From Candidatus Sulfopaludibacter sp. SbA3 (GTDB taxonomy: Bacteria; Acidobacteriota; Terriglobia; Bryobacterales; Bryobacteraceae), in the NCBI GenBank assembly GCA_945890485.1, contig CAMDCN010000009.1, positions 124,001 through 188,000 on the forward strand: DNA of 64,000 nucleotides, given 5' to 3'. A model generated the notes under the pieces. The model did no database searches, was not told where the DNA came from, and saw only the letters and a program-made list of their open reading frames with translations. The translations under genes were made by a program, and so were the position numbers. Positions within the stretch are counted from its first letter, which is position 1. Every line of letters starts with the position of its first letter. Positions 57,776-64,000 of this stretch are shown one piece after another.

Positions 57776-60240
57776 CCCGTCACTCGCAGTAACACCACCG
57801 TCATGTCGTCGTGCTGCGGCGCACCGGCGGCAAATGCATCGGCTCCCGCCATAATCTCCGGAATCAATTGGTGTACCGGAGTCTCCCGAAACCGCGCCAC
57901 CAGGGCGGCCAGTTGCTCCTCGCCCCATTCCTCGTCTCCGGCATTCATCGCTTCGCTGATCCCATCCGTGAACCCGACCAGCAGATCGTCTTTTGTGAGC
58001 TGCACACTGCCCTGCTTGTATTGCGCCGGACCAAACAAGCCAACCACTGGCCCCCCTTCCGTGAGATGGATCCACTGCTCGTCACGCAGGATCATCGGAG
58101 GATTGTGACCGCCGTTGACATAGTGCAGCTCCCTGGTGGCCGGGTCATACTCGCCATAGAAAAAAGTGGCGTAGCGGTTGGTCGGAGACGCCTCGAAAAT
58201 CAGCTTGTTGAGATTTCGGAACAAAGCCGCCAAGTCCCGGTTCCCCGCCATCGTCTGGCCTCGTAACGAGGCCTGCAAACTAGCCATCAGGAGGGCGGCC
58301 GGGATCCCTTTGCCCGACACATCGCCGATGGCCACCCCAAACCGTCCGCCGTCCAGTTTCAGGAAATCGTAATAGTCGCCACCGACGCCCAGTGCCGGCC
58401 GGCAGTATCCGGCGTACTCCAACCCGGGCACGGGCGAGAGATCTTGCGGGAAGAGGCGTTCCTGCACCTCCCGTGCGATCTCCAACTCCCGGCTCAATAC
58501 CATCCGCTGCGCCACTTCGCGAGCCATCGACGCGGTCAGTTCGGCGTTCTCAAGCGCCAGAGCCGTTTGCGCGGCGACGCCCTCGAGCAGGCGGACATCG
58601 CTGCCGGCGTAGGGCTCCTCGCTCTTCCGGGGCCCCAGCCGCAGTACACCCAATGTTTTTGACTGTAGGCGCAGCGGAACGAGAAGTTCCGTGGGCTCCC
58701 GCAAGAGCCAAGCCCGGTCTGCCGCCTCCATTGGTTCATCGTAGAGCCACGATTCACGGTCTTCCGGATACACTCGTTTGCCCCCAGGATCTCGCTCCAG
58801 CGCCCTCCGCAGCCCGGGCGGTAAATCTTGCCGGTGTACCGCGACGTGCTCCACCCGGAGCGCTTCGCCCACCTGCCGGCTGACTGCGTTCAGCAAGCCC
58901 TCCGGATCCACCATCCGTCGCACGGCTTCACCCAGATCCGCGAGTAACTTCTCGGCGTTCAAGGCGTCGCGAAAGAACCTTCGGTCCACCCATGCAGTCG
59001 CCCTGGTTGCCAAAAGCTGCAGCAGGAACACCCCTGCCACGCCAACAGCAACGAGCTGAATCACCTGCGGCCTCCGGTTCCCCGGTTGTAGGGCAAGGCT
59101 CACCGCCACAACCAAAACGGCGATGCTCATCAGCGCCTGAGCCACCCGCAGACCACGCTGGGCCAAGGCGTACTGCAAGCCCTGGCGGATCACCACCCCT
59201 ACCCCGAACGCCCTCTGCACGATCACAACGTATGCCAGCGTTAAGGGGAAACCGGCGGTCATCAGTATGGCCCCTGCCAAGGCTGCCTCGTTCTCGAAGC
59301 CCCAGCCCATCCGGGCGAGTAACAGGAGGAGCGTCGGCGTCATGGCTAGAGCCGAGCCGACCAGGATCGTTTGAATCCGGCGCCACTGGTCGGTGCCACG
59401 AAATAGGTGTGTCTTCCAACCCAACATGGCAAAGAAAATGCCGACCGTCGCCATCTGTATGGGAAGTCCGAAGCGGGCAACCGGAAGCGCTACATCAATC
59501 CAGCCTGCCCACGCGAGCGAATCCGTCGCGGTCCATAGCCGCAACAACAAGTAAGTCGCAATCACAATCGCTATCGGCGCCAGTAGCAACAGCTTGATCC
59601 ACGGGTGGCGGCGGTCAAATGGCGGCGGGGCGGGGAAGTACCAACCGAAAAGCGCCATCGCGAGCGGCCAGCAGACGGAAAAGAACTGGCGGATCAATTG
59701 AAATCCTAACGGCGCTCCGGGCCACTCCGCTGGGCGGAAGGCGAACGAGAAGCTTGCCATCAGAAACAACAACAACCATGCCAACCCGTCGCGTGGCCGT
59801 AGCGCGACCGTCCAAACGCCGAGGAACAGGCACAACAGCGGAATGCTTACGGCGGTTACGCCGGCATACAACCAGCGCGTCCACGGCGTTGGTCCCACAT
59901 CGACTGCCGCCAGCCTCCAACTCACATACTTTTCTTCCCCGCCCGCCTTTCGAACTCGAACGGATAGCTGGTCCCCCGGAAAGCGGGTCGCCAGCGCCCG
60001 GTCCAACTGCCCCCATCCATCGAAGGCCTGCCCGGCTACCTCGATCAGCCGGTCCCCCCGCGCAAGTCCTGCGGCGGCTACCTCCGGAGCTATCTCGACC
60101 ACGGTCGGCCAAGGTGCCCCCAGGCGGAACCCTGGTGCAGCTTCCGTCTCCGGACGCCAAAGACGTTCGAACACATAGCGGTTCTCCACCACCTGGAAGC
60201 TGAGTAGAAAAAGTGCGATCGCGCCGAGCAAGATTCGCAT
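57772..60240 (-). CDS. Membrane PP2C-type (SpoIIE) phosphatase with PDZ and GAF domains
   Basis: An 822-residue signalling protein: N-terminal TM helix, PDZ-like domain (about 40-110; GLARGDRLIEVAGQAFDGWG), about eight TM helices (115-410), a GAF-like domain (about 425-590; EHVAVHRQDLPPG, LVPLRLQSKTLGVLRLGPR), a linker helix (REVAQRMVLSRELEIAREVQ) and a SpoIIE phosphatase (600-820) with GVGGDYYDFLKLDGG, GDVSGKGIPAALLMA, NGGHNPPMIL, GFTDGISEAMN and APQHDDMTVVLL metal-binding motifs. Such proteins dephosphorylate anti-anti-sigma factors in stress control; no partner switch genes are nearby. Confidence 0.88.
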   Translation of the reverse strand: MRILLGAIALFLLSFQVVENRYVFERLWRPETEAAPGFRLGAPWPTVVEIAPEVAAAGLARGDRLIEVAGQAFDGWGQLDRALATRFPGDQLSVRVRKAGGEEKYVSWRLAAVDVGPTPWTRWLYAGVTAVSIPLLCLFLGVWTVALRPRDGLAWLLLFLMASFSFAFRPAEWPGAPLGFQLIRQFFSVCWPLAMALFGWYFPAPPPFDRRHPWIKLLLLAPIAIVIATYLLLRLWTATDSLAWAGWIDVALPVARFGLPIQMATVGIFFAMLGWKTHLFRGTDQWRRIQTILVGSALAMTPTLLLLLARMGWGFENEAALAGAILMTAGFPLTLAYVVIVQRAFGVGVVIRQGLQYALAQRGLRVAQALMSIAVLVVAVSLALQPGNRRPQVIQLVAVGVAGVFLLQLLATRATAWVDRRFFRDALNAEKLLADLGEAVRRMVDPEGLLNAVSRQVGEALRVEHVAVHRQDLPPGLRRALERDPGGKRVYPEDRESWLYDEPMEAADRAWLLREPTELLVPLRLQSKTLGVLRLGPRKSEEPYAGSDVRLLEGVAAQTALALENAELTASMAREVAQRMVLSRELEIAREVQERLFPQDLSPVPGLEYAGYCRPALGVGGDYYDFLKLDGGRFGVAIGDVSGKGIPAALLMASLQASLRGQTMAGNRDLAALFRNLNKLIFEASPTNRYATFFYGEYDPATRELHYVNGGHNPPMILRDEQWIHLTEGGPVVGLFGPAQYKQGSVQLTKDDLLVGFTDGISEAMNAGDEEWGEEQLAALVARFRETPVHQLIPEIMAGADAFAAGAPQHDDMTVVLLRVTG

Positions 60241-60282
60241 GCTTCGTGATTACCGTCGAATGGCGATGATATCCTGGAATGA

Positions 60283-60570
60283 GTGGTTACGGTGAACTCC
60301 ATCTTCGTGGCGATCTTCCTGCTGCTATCTGGTGTCTCCACTTCCTGGTGCGCCGCGGACTGCGTGGCGAAAGCGCTCACGCCTTCCAGTTGCCACCATG
60401 AAGACACCGCGAAGGCGTGTGACGACCCCACGACCGTCGTCCCGGACGCCGCGCTGCCTACCCCTCATCTGGACTTTGAACCATTGTTCACCGTCGTCGC
60501 GCCGCCCGCCGCGCTGACTATAGCTTCGCCGGTCGGCCTGTTCCCGCCCAGTCCGCCGCTCCGGCTCTGA
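60283..60570 (+). CDS. Small secreted Cys/His-containing protein
   Basis: A 95-residue exported protein. GTG at 60283 gives a signal peptide (NSIFVAIFLLLSGVSTSWC follows); a GTG at 60292 is also possible. The mature part has CAADCVAK, then SCHHED, ACDD and a Pro-rich, hydrophobic tail. The cysteine and His-His arrangement could bind copper or other soft metals. It precedes the multicopper oxidase by 58 bases on the same strand, as small metal-related proteins often do. Not a member of a named family that I recognise; the start and function are uncertain. Confidence 0.55.
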   Translation: MVTVNSIFVAIFLLLSGVSTSWCAADCVAKALTPSSCHHEDTAKACDDPTTVVPDAALPTPHLDFEPLFTVVAPPAALTIASPVGLFPPSPPLRL

Positions 60571-60628
60571 TTCTCCTACCCCTGCGGCCGCTCGTCTATC
60601 CAACCCGCAACCATTTTCTGGAGAATTT

Positions 60629-61810
60629 ATGCCTTTCGACCGTCGCGGCTTCCTCGGCCGCCTATTCGCGTCGGCTGCCGCCCCGGCTGTAGCCGCGCCC
60701 CCGTCCGCTGCTCCGATTCCGGTGCAAACGCCCGACCTACCGAAACTGCCCTACAAACAGGTGGACGGAGTGAAAGAGTTCACTTTGATCGCCGAGGTGA
60801 TCCGCACCTCCATCTGCCCCGGCCGCATCATGGACGCGTGGGGCTTCAACGGCTCGGTGCCCGGTCCCATGATCGAAGCCAACGAGGGCGACCGGCTGCG
60901 CATCATCGTCGAGAATCAGTTGCCGGAAATGACCGGAATTCACTGGCATGGCCTCGAAATTCCCATGGAAGTCGATGGTTCCATCGGCCTCGGCATGGAC
61001 CCCATCCCTCCCGGCGGCCGCCATGTCTATGAGTTCACCGTTAATCAGAACGGATCGTTCTTTTACCACTCTCACTTCCCCATGCAGGAGATGATGGGCC
61101 TCATCGGGATGTTCGTGCTGCATCCCGCGCAGGCGCATACCCCGCGCGTCGACCGCGACTTCGCCATGATCATTCAGGAGTGGGATCTCAAGCCGAACAA
61201 CCCTGTTCCGAACTCCCTGGCCATGGAGTTCAACTGGCTCACCTTCAACGGAAAGGCTGGCCCCGACATCACCCCGATGATCGTTCGCCAGGGCGAGCGC
61301 GTTCGCATCCGGCTCGTCAACATGGGGATGGATCATCACCCGATCCATTTGCACGGCAACCAGTTTTATATGACCGGCACGGAGGCAGGCCGCCGTCCGG
61401 AATCCACCTGGTATGCCGAAAACACGATTATCGTCGGTGTGGCCCAGGCGCGGGATATTGAGTTCGAGGCTAAGCACCTCGGTGACTGGATGTTCCATTG
61501 CCACCTGCCGCACCACATGATGAACCAGATGGTCACCATGGTCGGTCCGGACATGCACCACCCGGTGCATAGCAAGGTTCCAGGCTATCCCCAGGATATG
61601 TGGATGCCCGACGACGAAATCTACAACGACAAGCCGGAAAATTACGGACTTCGCAAAGGCTGGTCCGGCGCCATGATGGGCATGATGACCATGGTCCGGG
61701 TGGTCACGCCGCAAATGTACGACAAGATCGAGGCTCTGCGGAAGAATCCTCCCAAGATCACGCTTCCTAAAGGCGAAGCGCATCAGCACAACCACGGGGC
61801 AGGGAAGTAA
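60629..61810 (+). CDS. Multicopper oxidase
   Basis: A 393-residue exported copper oxidase with twin-arginine signal (FDRRGFLGRLFASAAAPA). All four copper-binding segments are present: HWHG (H105, H107), HSH (H147, H149), HPIHLHG (237-243) and HCHLPHHMMNQM (H290, C291, H292, H296, with axial Met301). Length is shorter than three-domain laccases, and the C-terminal end is Met/His-rich (KGWSGAMMGMMTMVRVV). A CopA/CueO-type role in copper detoxification is likely given the TolC gene 1 base downstream. Confidence 0.9.
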   Translation: MPFDRRGFLGRLFASAAAPAVAAPPSAAPIPVQTPDLPKLPYKQVDGVKEFTLIAEVIRTSICPGRIMDAWGFNGSVPGPMIEANEGDRLRIIVENQLPEMTGIHWHGLEIPMEVDGSIGLGMDPIPPGGRHVYEFTVNQNGSFFYHSHFPMQEMMGLIGMFVLHPAQAHTPRVDRDFAMIIQEWDLKPNNPVPNSLAMEFNWLTFNGKAGPDITPMIVRQGERVRIRLVNMGMDHHPIHLHGNQFYMTGTEAGRRPESTWYAENTIIVGVAQARDIEFEAKHLGDWMFHCHLPHHMMNQMVTMVGPDMHHPVHSKVPGYPQDMWMPDDEIYNDKPENYGLRKGWSGAMMGMMTMVRVVTPQMYDKIEALRKNPPKITLPKGEAHQHNHGAGK

Positions 61811-61811
61811 C

Positions 61812-63005
61812 ATGACCATCTTCCTGCTCGCGATCAACCTACTCGACCTCGAAAAACTCGCGCTCGCCCAAAATGCCGCCTATCAGCAGGCAGAGATCCA
61901 AGTGCGCATTGCGGAAGGCCAACGGAAACAGGCCGGGCTCTACCCCAACCCGTCGATCGGCTTCAATAGTGAGCACAACTCGCCGAACCCCGCGGTGCGC
62001 TGGGGATCGAACGGCGGAGTCATCGGCCAACGCATCGTCACGGGCGGCAAGCTTGGCGTCGAAAAGGCACTGGCGGACCGTGAGATCGACGAGGCTCGTG
62101 CCCGCCGGGATCTCGCCCGGCTTGAGCTATCTGGCCATCTGCGCCGGCTCTACTACCAGGCACTCGGCGAACAGCAACTCCTCACCGTCCGCGAGCAACT
62201 CTCGAAGACGGCTGCGGAAACCGCCGGCGTCCTCCGTCAACTCCTGAACACCGGGCTCGCCGATGAGCCGGATGTTCTCTCGGCTGACGTCGAAGCGCAG
62301 CGCGCCGCCGTGCGCCTCACACAAGCCCGGCAGGCGCTCGATCGAACCCGCCTTCAACTCTCGGCCGTGGTGCAACAGGAACTTGGTCCCGGTCCGTTCG
62401 AAGGCGACTTCCTCGCTTTGCCTGCACTGGAGCGGGCTGTCGTCTGGTCGCTCATCGAGACGGAAAATCCCGAGTTCTCCCTCCCTGGCATCTCCATCCG
62501 CCGGGCCGATCTTCAACTCGCCCAGGCTCGCAAGGCCCGCATTCCGGATATCCAGGCTCGGGGCGGCGTCCGCTACAACCGTGAATTGAGCGAAATCAGC
62601 CGCTCCTCCATCGGTCCCGAAGGCATCTTCGACATCTCCGTCGAACTGCCGCTATTCAACCGCCAACAGGGAGCCATCGCCGCGGCCAAGGCGATGCAGG
62701 CCCGCGCCGCTCTGGAACCGGTCCGCGTCCGGAGGTCTCTCGATAGCCGTTTCGCCGGGGTCTGGCAGGCATATGAGCAAGCCCGCACCGCGGCGGAACG
62801 TTACCGTCAGGACATGCTGCCTGCCACCGAGAAGGCTCTGCAGCTGTATCGGGCCAACTATAAGGCGATGTCGGGCACCTATCCGAACGTACTGCAAACG
62901 CAGCGGACTTATTTCCAATTGCAAGAAGAGTATCTCGAAGCGCTGCAGACCGCCTGGGGCGCCGTGGCTGATCTGGAAGCCCGTCTCGTCTCCTACAATC
63001 CGTAG
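61812..63005 (+). CDS. TolC-family outer-membrane efflux protein
   Basis: A 397-residue protein of the outer-membrane factor family. Features are the helical coiled-coil part (KLALAQNAAYQQAEIQVRIA, AEGQRKQAGLYPNPSIGF), the family Asn-Pro-x-hydrophobic strand, an internal repeat (SRSSIGPEGIFDISVELPLF, NRQQGAIAAAKAMQARAALE), and the terminal TYPNVLQTQRTYFQLQEEYL. It starts 1 base after the multicopper oxidase stop, so it is coupled to it and may act as the CopB-equivalent exit. No RND pump or membrane fusion protein follows in the window. The N-terminal hydrophobic part is short for a signal. Confidence 0.85.
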   Translation: MTIFLLAINLLDLEKLALAQNAAYQQAEIQVRIAEGQRKQAGLYPNPSIGFNSEHNSPNPAVRWGSNGGVIGQRIVTGGKLGVEKALADREIDEARARRDLARLELSGHLRRLYYQALGEQQLLTVREQLSKTAAETAGVLRQLLNTGLADEPDVLSADVEAQRAAVRLTQARQALDRTRLQLSAVVQQELGPGPFEGDFLALPALERAVVWSLIETENPEFSLPGISIRRADLQLAQARKARIPDIQARGGVRYNRELSEISRSSIGPEGIFDISVELPLFNRQQGAIAAAKAMQARAALEPVRVRRSLDSRFAGVWQAYEQARTAAERYRQDMLPATEKALQLYRANYKAMSGTYPNVLQTQRTYFQLQEEYLEALQTAWGAVADLEARLVSYNP

Positions 63006-63613
63006 AACTCTGCCGCCGTCCCACCCAGAATCTGTTCCCGCACCGCCATCGGCATCGGGCCCAGGCTCTGGGTGAATGCGGCCAGACGTTCTTTCCACGT
63101 CACCCCGCCGCCTGGCCAGCCGCTGGCGAACATCACCCGCTCCGGCCCAGCCAGCCGCATCGCCCGCGCCATCCGCTCCTTTTGCTCCGCTGTAACAGGC
63201 AAATGGAACCCGGTCAGCTTCAGGTAGAAGTTAGCTGGTAGTTCGTCAGTAGTTTCCGGTACCCCGTCGAGCGCCACCCGCCGGTCCCGAACATGGCTTA
63301 CCTCGCCGAACCGCTCCGCTGGCCATTCGAGCGCCAACCCAGCCGGCAACTTCTCCGGCGCGACGCCGTAGACGCTCTTCACCAGAGGATGCCGCACAAC
63401 CTCTCGCGGAATCACTGCCCGAATGTAGGGCCACTCTTCGGCTACCCGCACGGCCTCGCTAAAATCATCGATCAGCCAAACGCTCCCGGCGAACCGATTC
63501 CTTTGCAGGATGGTTCCAAGCCAACCCGCGTCCTGCGCCGGCGGGAGGAATCCATGCTGTGCGTCGATACGCAGAGGGTTTCTTTCCTTACTTGTAAGTG
63601 ATAGACTCTCCAA
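62993..63613 (-). CDS. Degenerate amidohydrolase-like protein
   Basis: A 206-residue protein related to amidohydrolase-2 (TIM-barrel metal-dependent hydrolases). The N-terminal RIDAQHGFLPPAQ replaces the expected DxHxH, having one His fewer, and FASGWPG near the end replaces the usual SDWP, losing the catalytic Asp. FYLKLTGFHLPVTAEQKERM and LGGTAAEFYGL are family-typical. It is about 70 residues shorter than usual. The start is uncertain: TTG at 63611-63613 is taken; a CTG just before RIDAQHG could also serve. A pseudoenzyme or decaying gene. Confidence 0.6.
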   Translation of the reverse strand: MESLSLTSKERNPLRIDAQHGFLPPAQDAGWLGTILQRNRFAGSVWLIDDFSEAVRVAEEWPYIRAVIPREVVRHPLVKSVYGVAPEKLPAGLALEWPAERFGEVSHVRDRRVALDGVPETTDELPANFYLKLTGFHLPVTAEQKERMARAMRLAGPERVMFASGWPGGGVTWKERLAAFTQSLGPMPMAVREQILGGTAAEFYGL

Positions 63614-63650
63614 GCTCTTGCCCGACCTTTAATTGACAAGGAGTCAATTC

Positions 63651-64000
63651 ATGCATCATCTTATTTCCCGTCTATTCATTGTAACGGCCCTCGTGGCCGG
63701 TTCCGCCTTATGCCAAGTTACCACCGGAACTATTCTTGGTAATGTCACTGATCCATCAGGCGCCGCTGTGTCGGGCGCAAGCGTCGTGGTCGTCGAAGTC
63801 AATAAGAACACCACCAGCCGCTCCGTGACCGATGAATCCGGTGCTTTCAATGTGCCCTTCCTCGTGCCCGGCGTCTACAACGTGTCTGTCGAGAAAGCAG
63901 GCTTCAAAAAAGGGGTGCAGCAGAGCCTCCCCCTGGAAGTTGACCAGAAGGCCCGGGCCGACTTCCAGCTTTCAGTCGGTAACGTCTCGGAAACCGTCGA
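63651..64000 (+). CDS. Oar-like TonB-dependent receptor, N-terminal part (3' end outside window)
   Basis: The first ~116 residues of a second large receptor. ATG at 63651 with AAGGAG Shine-Dalgarno 6-7 bases upstream, signal peptide MHHLISRLFIVTALVAGSALC, then a CarboxypepD_reg-like domain (TGTILGNVTDPSGAAVSGAS, DESGAFNVPFLVPGVYNVSV) and ADFQLSVGNVSETV leading to the plug. The pattern matches the receptor at 461-3967. It continues beyond the window edge. Confidence 0.85.
   Translation, partial: MHHLISRLFIVTALVAGSALCQVTTGTILGNVTDPSGAAVSGASVVVVEVNKNTTSRSVTDESGAFNVPFLVPGVYNVSVEKAGFKKGVQQSLPLEVDQKARADFQLSVGNVSETV

Overview
The window is a gene-dense, GC-rich bacterial chromosome segment with about 49 protein genes and no gap longer than about 200 bases. 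No rRNA, tRNA, insertion sequence, phage or CRISPR array was seen. Several features point to the Acidobacteriota, most likely the Bryobacterales/Solibacteraceae: an ADOP-type duplicated orphan permease next to a PadR regulator, large Oar-like TonB-dependent receptors with N-terminal carboxypeptidase-regulatory-like domains at both ends, repeated small proteins built on that same domain, a paired PSD1/DUF1501 gene set, and an SBBP-repeat protein ending in the Solibacter-type C-terminal domain. The lineage is inferred from gene content, not from a marker-gene tree.

Layout. 1-5.6 kb: the end of cdsA, an Oar-like receptor and glutamine synthetase, closed by a strong terminator. 5.6-10.3 kb: a POTRA-only BamA-like protein diverging from an lpdA-lipB-E2 operon for 2-oxoacid dehydrogenase and lipoylation. 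10.3-14.5 kb: three same-strand genes (secreted hypothetical, LysM/peptidoglycan-binding protein, and an 833-residue protein with a glycine-rich membrane segment); the last two resemble a secretion-system effector module and are the best candidate for an undescribed system. 14.5-22.4 kb: secreted hypothetical, PQQ-propeller protein, a coupled PIG-L deacetylase / 38-residue membrane protein / sodium-solute symporter operon, and glgC. 22.5-31.5 kb: MmcQ-like protein, PadR-ADOP pair with an evident operator, a Gfo/Idh oxidoreductase with an SRPBCC protein, and three carboxypeptidase-regulatory-like proteins.

31.6-38.1 kb: gyrA (TTG start), larE, an enolase-superfamily enzyme, a glycoside-hydrolase-like protein and a ParD/ParE toxin-antitoxin pair. 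38.1-47.2 kb: PSD1 cytochrome-like protein, DUF1501, DinB, an ankyrin/CxxCH/toroid fusion, a sulfatase and a Dabb protein. 47.2-54.2 kb: TPR protein, Spy-like protein, DUF1080 hydrolase, KBL/AONS-type transferase and the SBBP protein. 54.3-60.2 kb: terpenoid-cyclase-fold protein, DUF362 lipoprotein, FAD protein and a SpoIIE phosphatase. 60.3-64 kb: a copper-related set (small Cys/His protein, multicopper oxidase, TolC), a degenerate amidohydrolase and the start of a second Oar-like receptor.

The overall picture is a heterotrophic soil-type acidobacterium with much capacity for uptake and breakdown of complex organic matter. Genes are tightly packed: many start/stop codons overlap as ATGA or GTGA, and four convergent pairs end in a shared palindromic stop (CTAG or TTAA).
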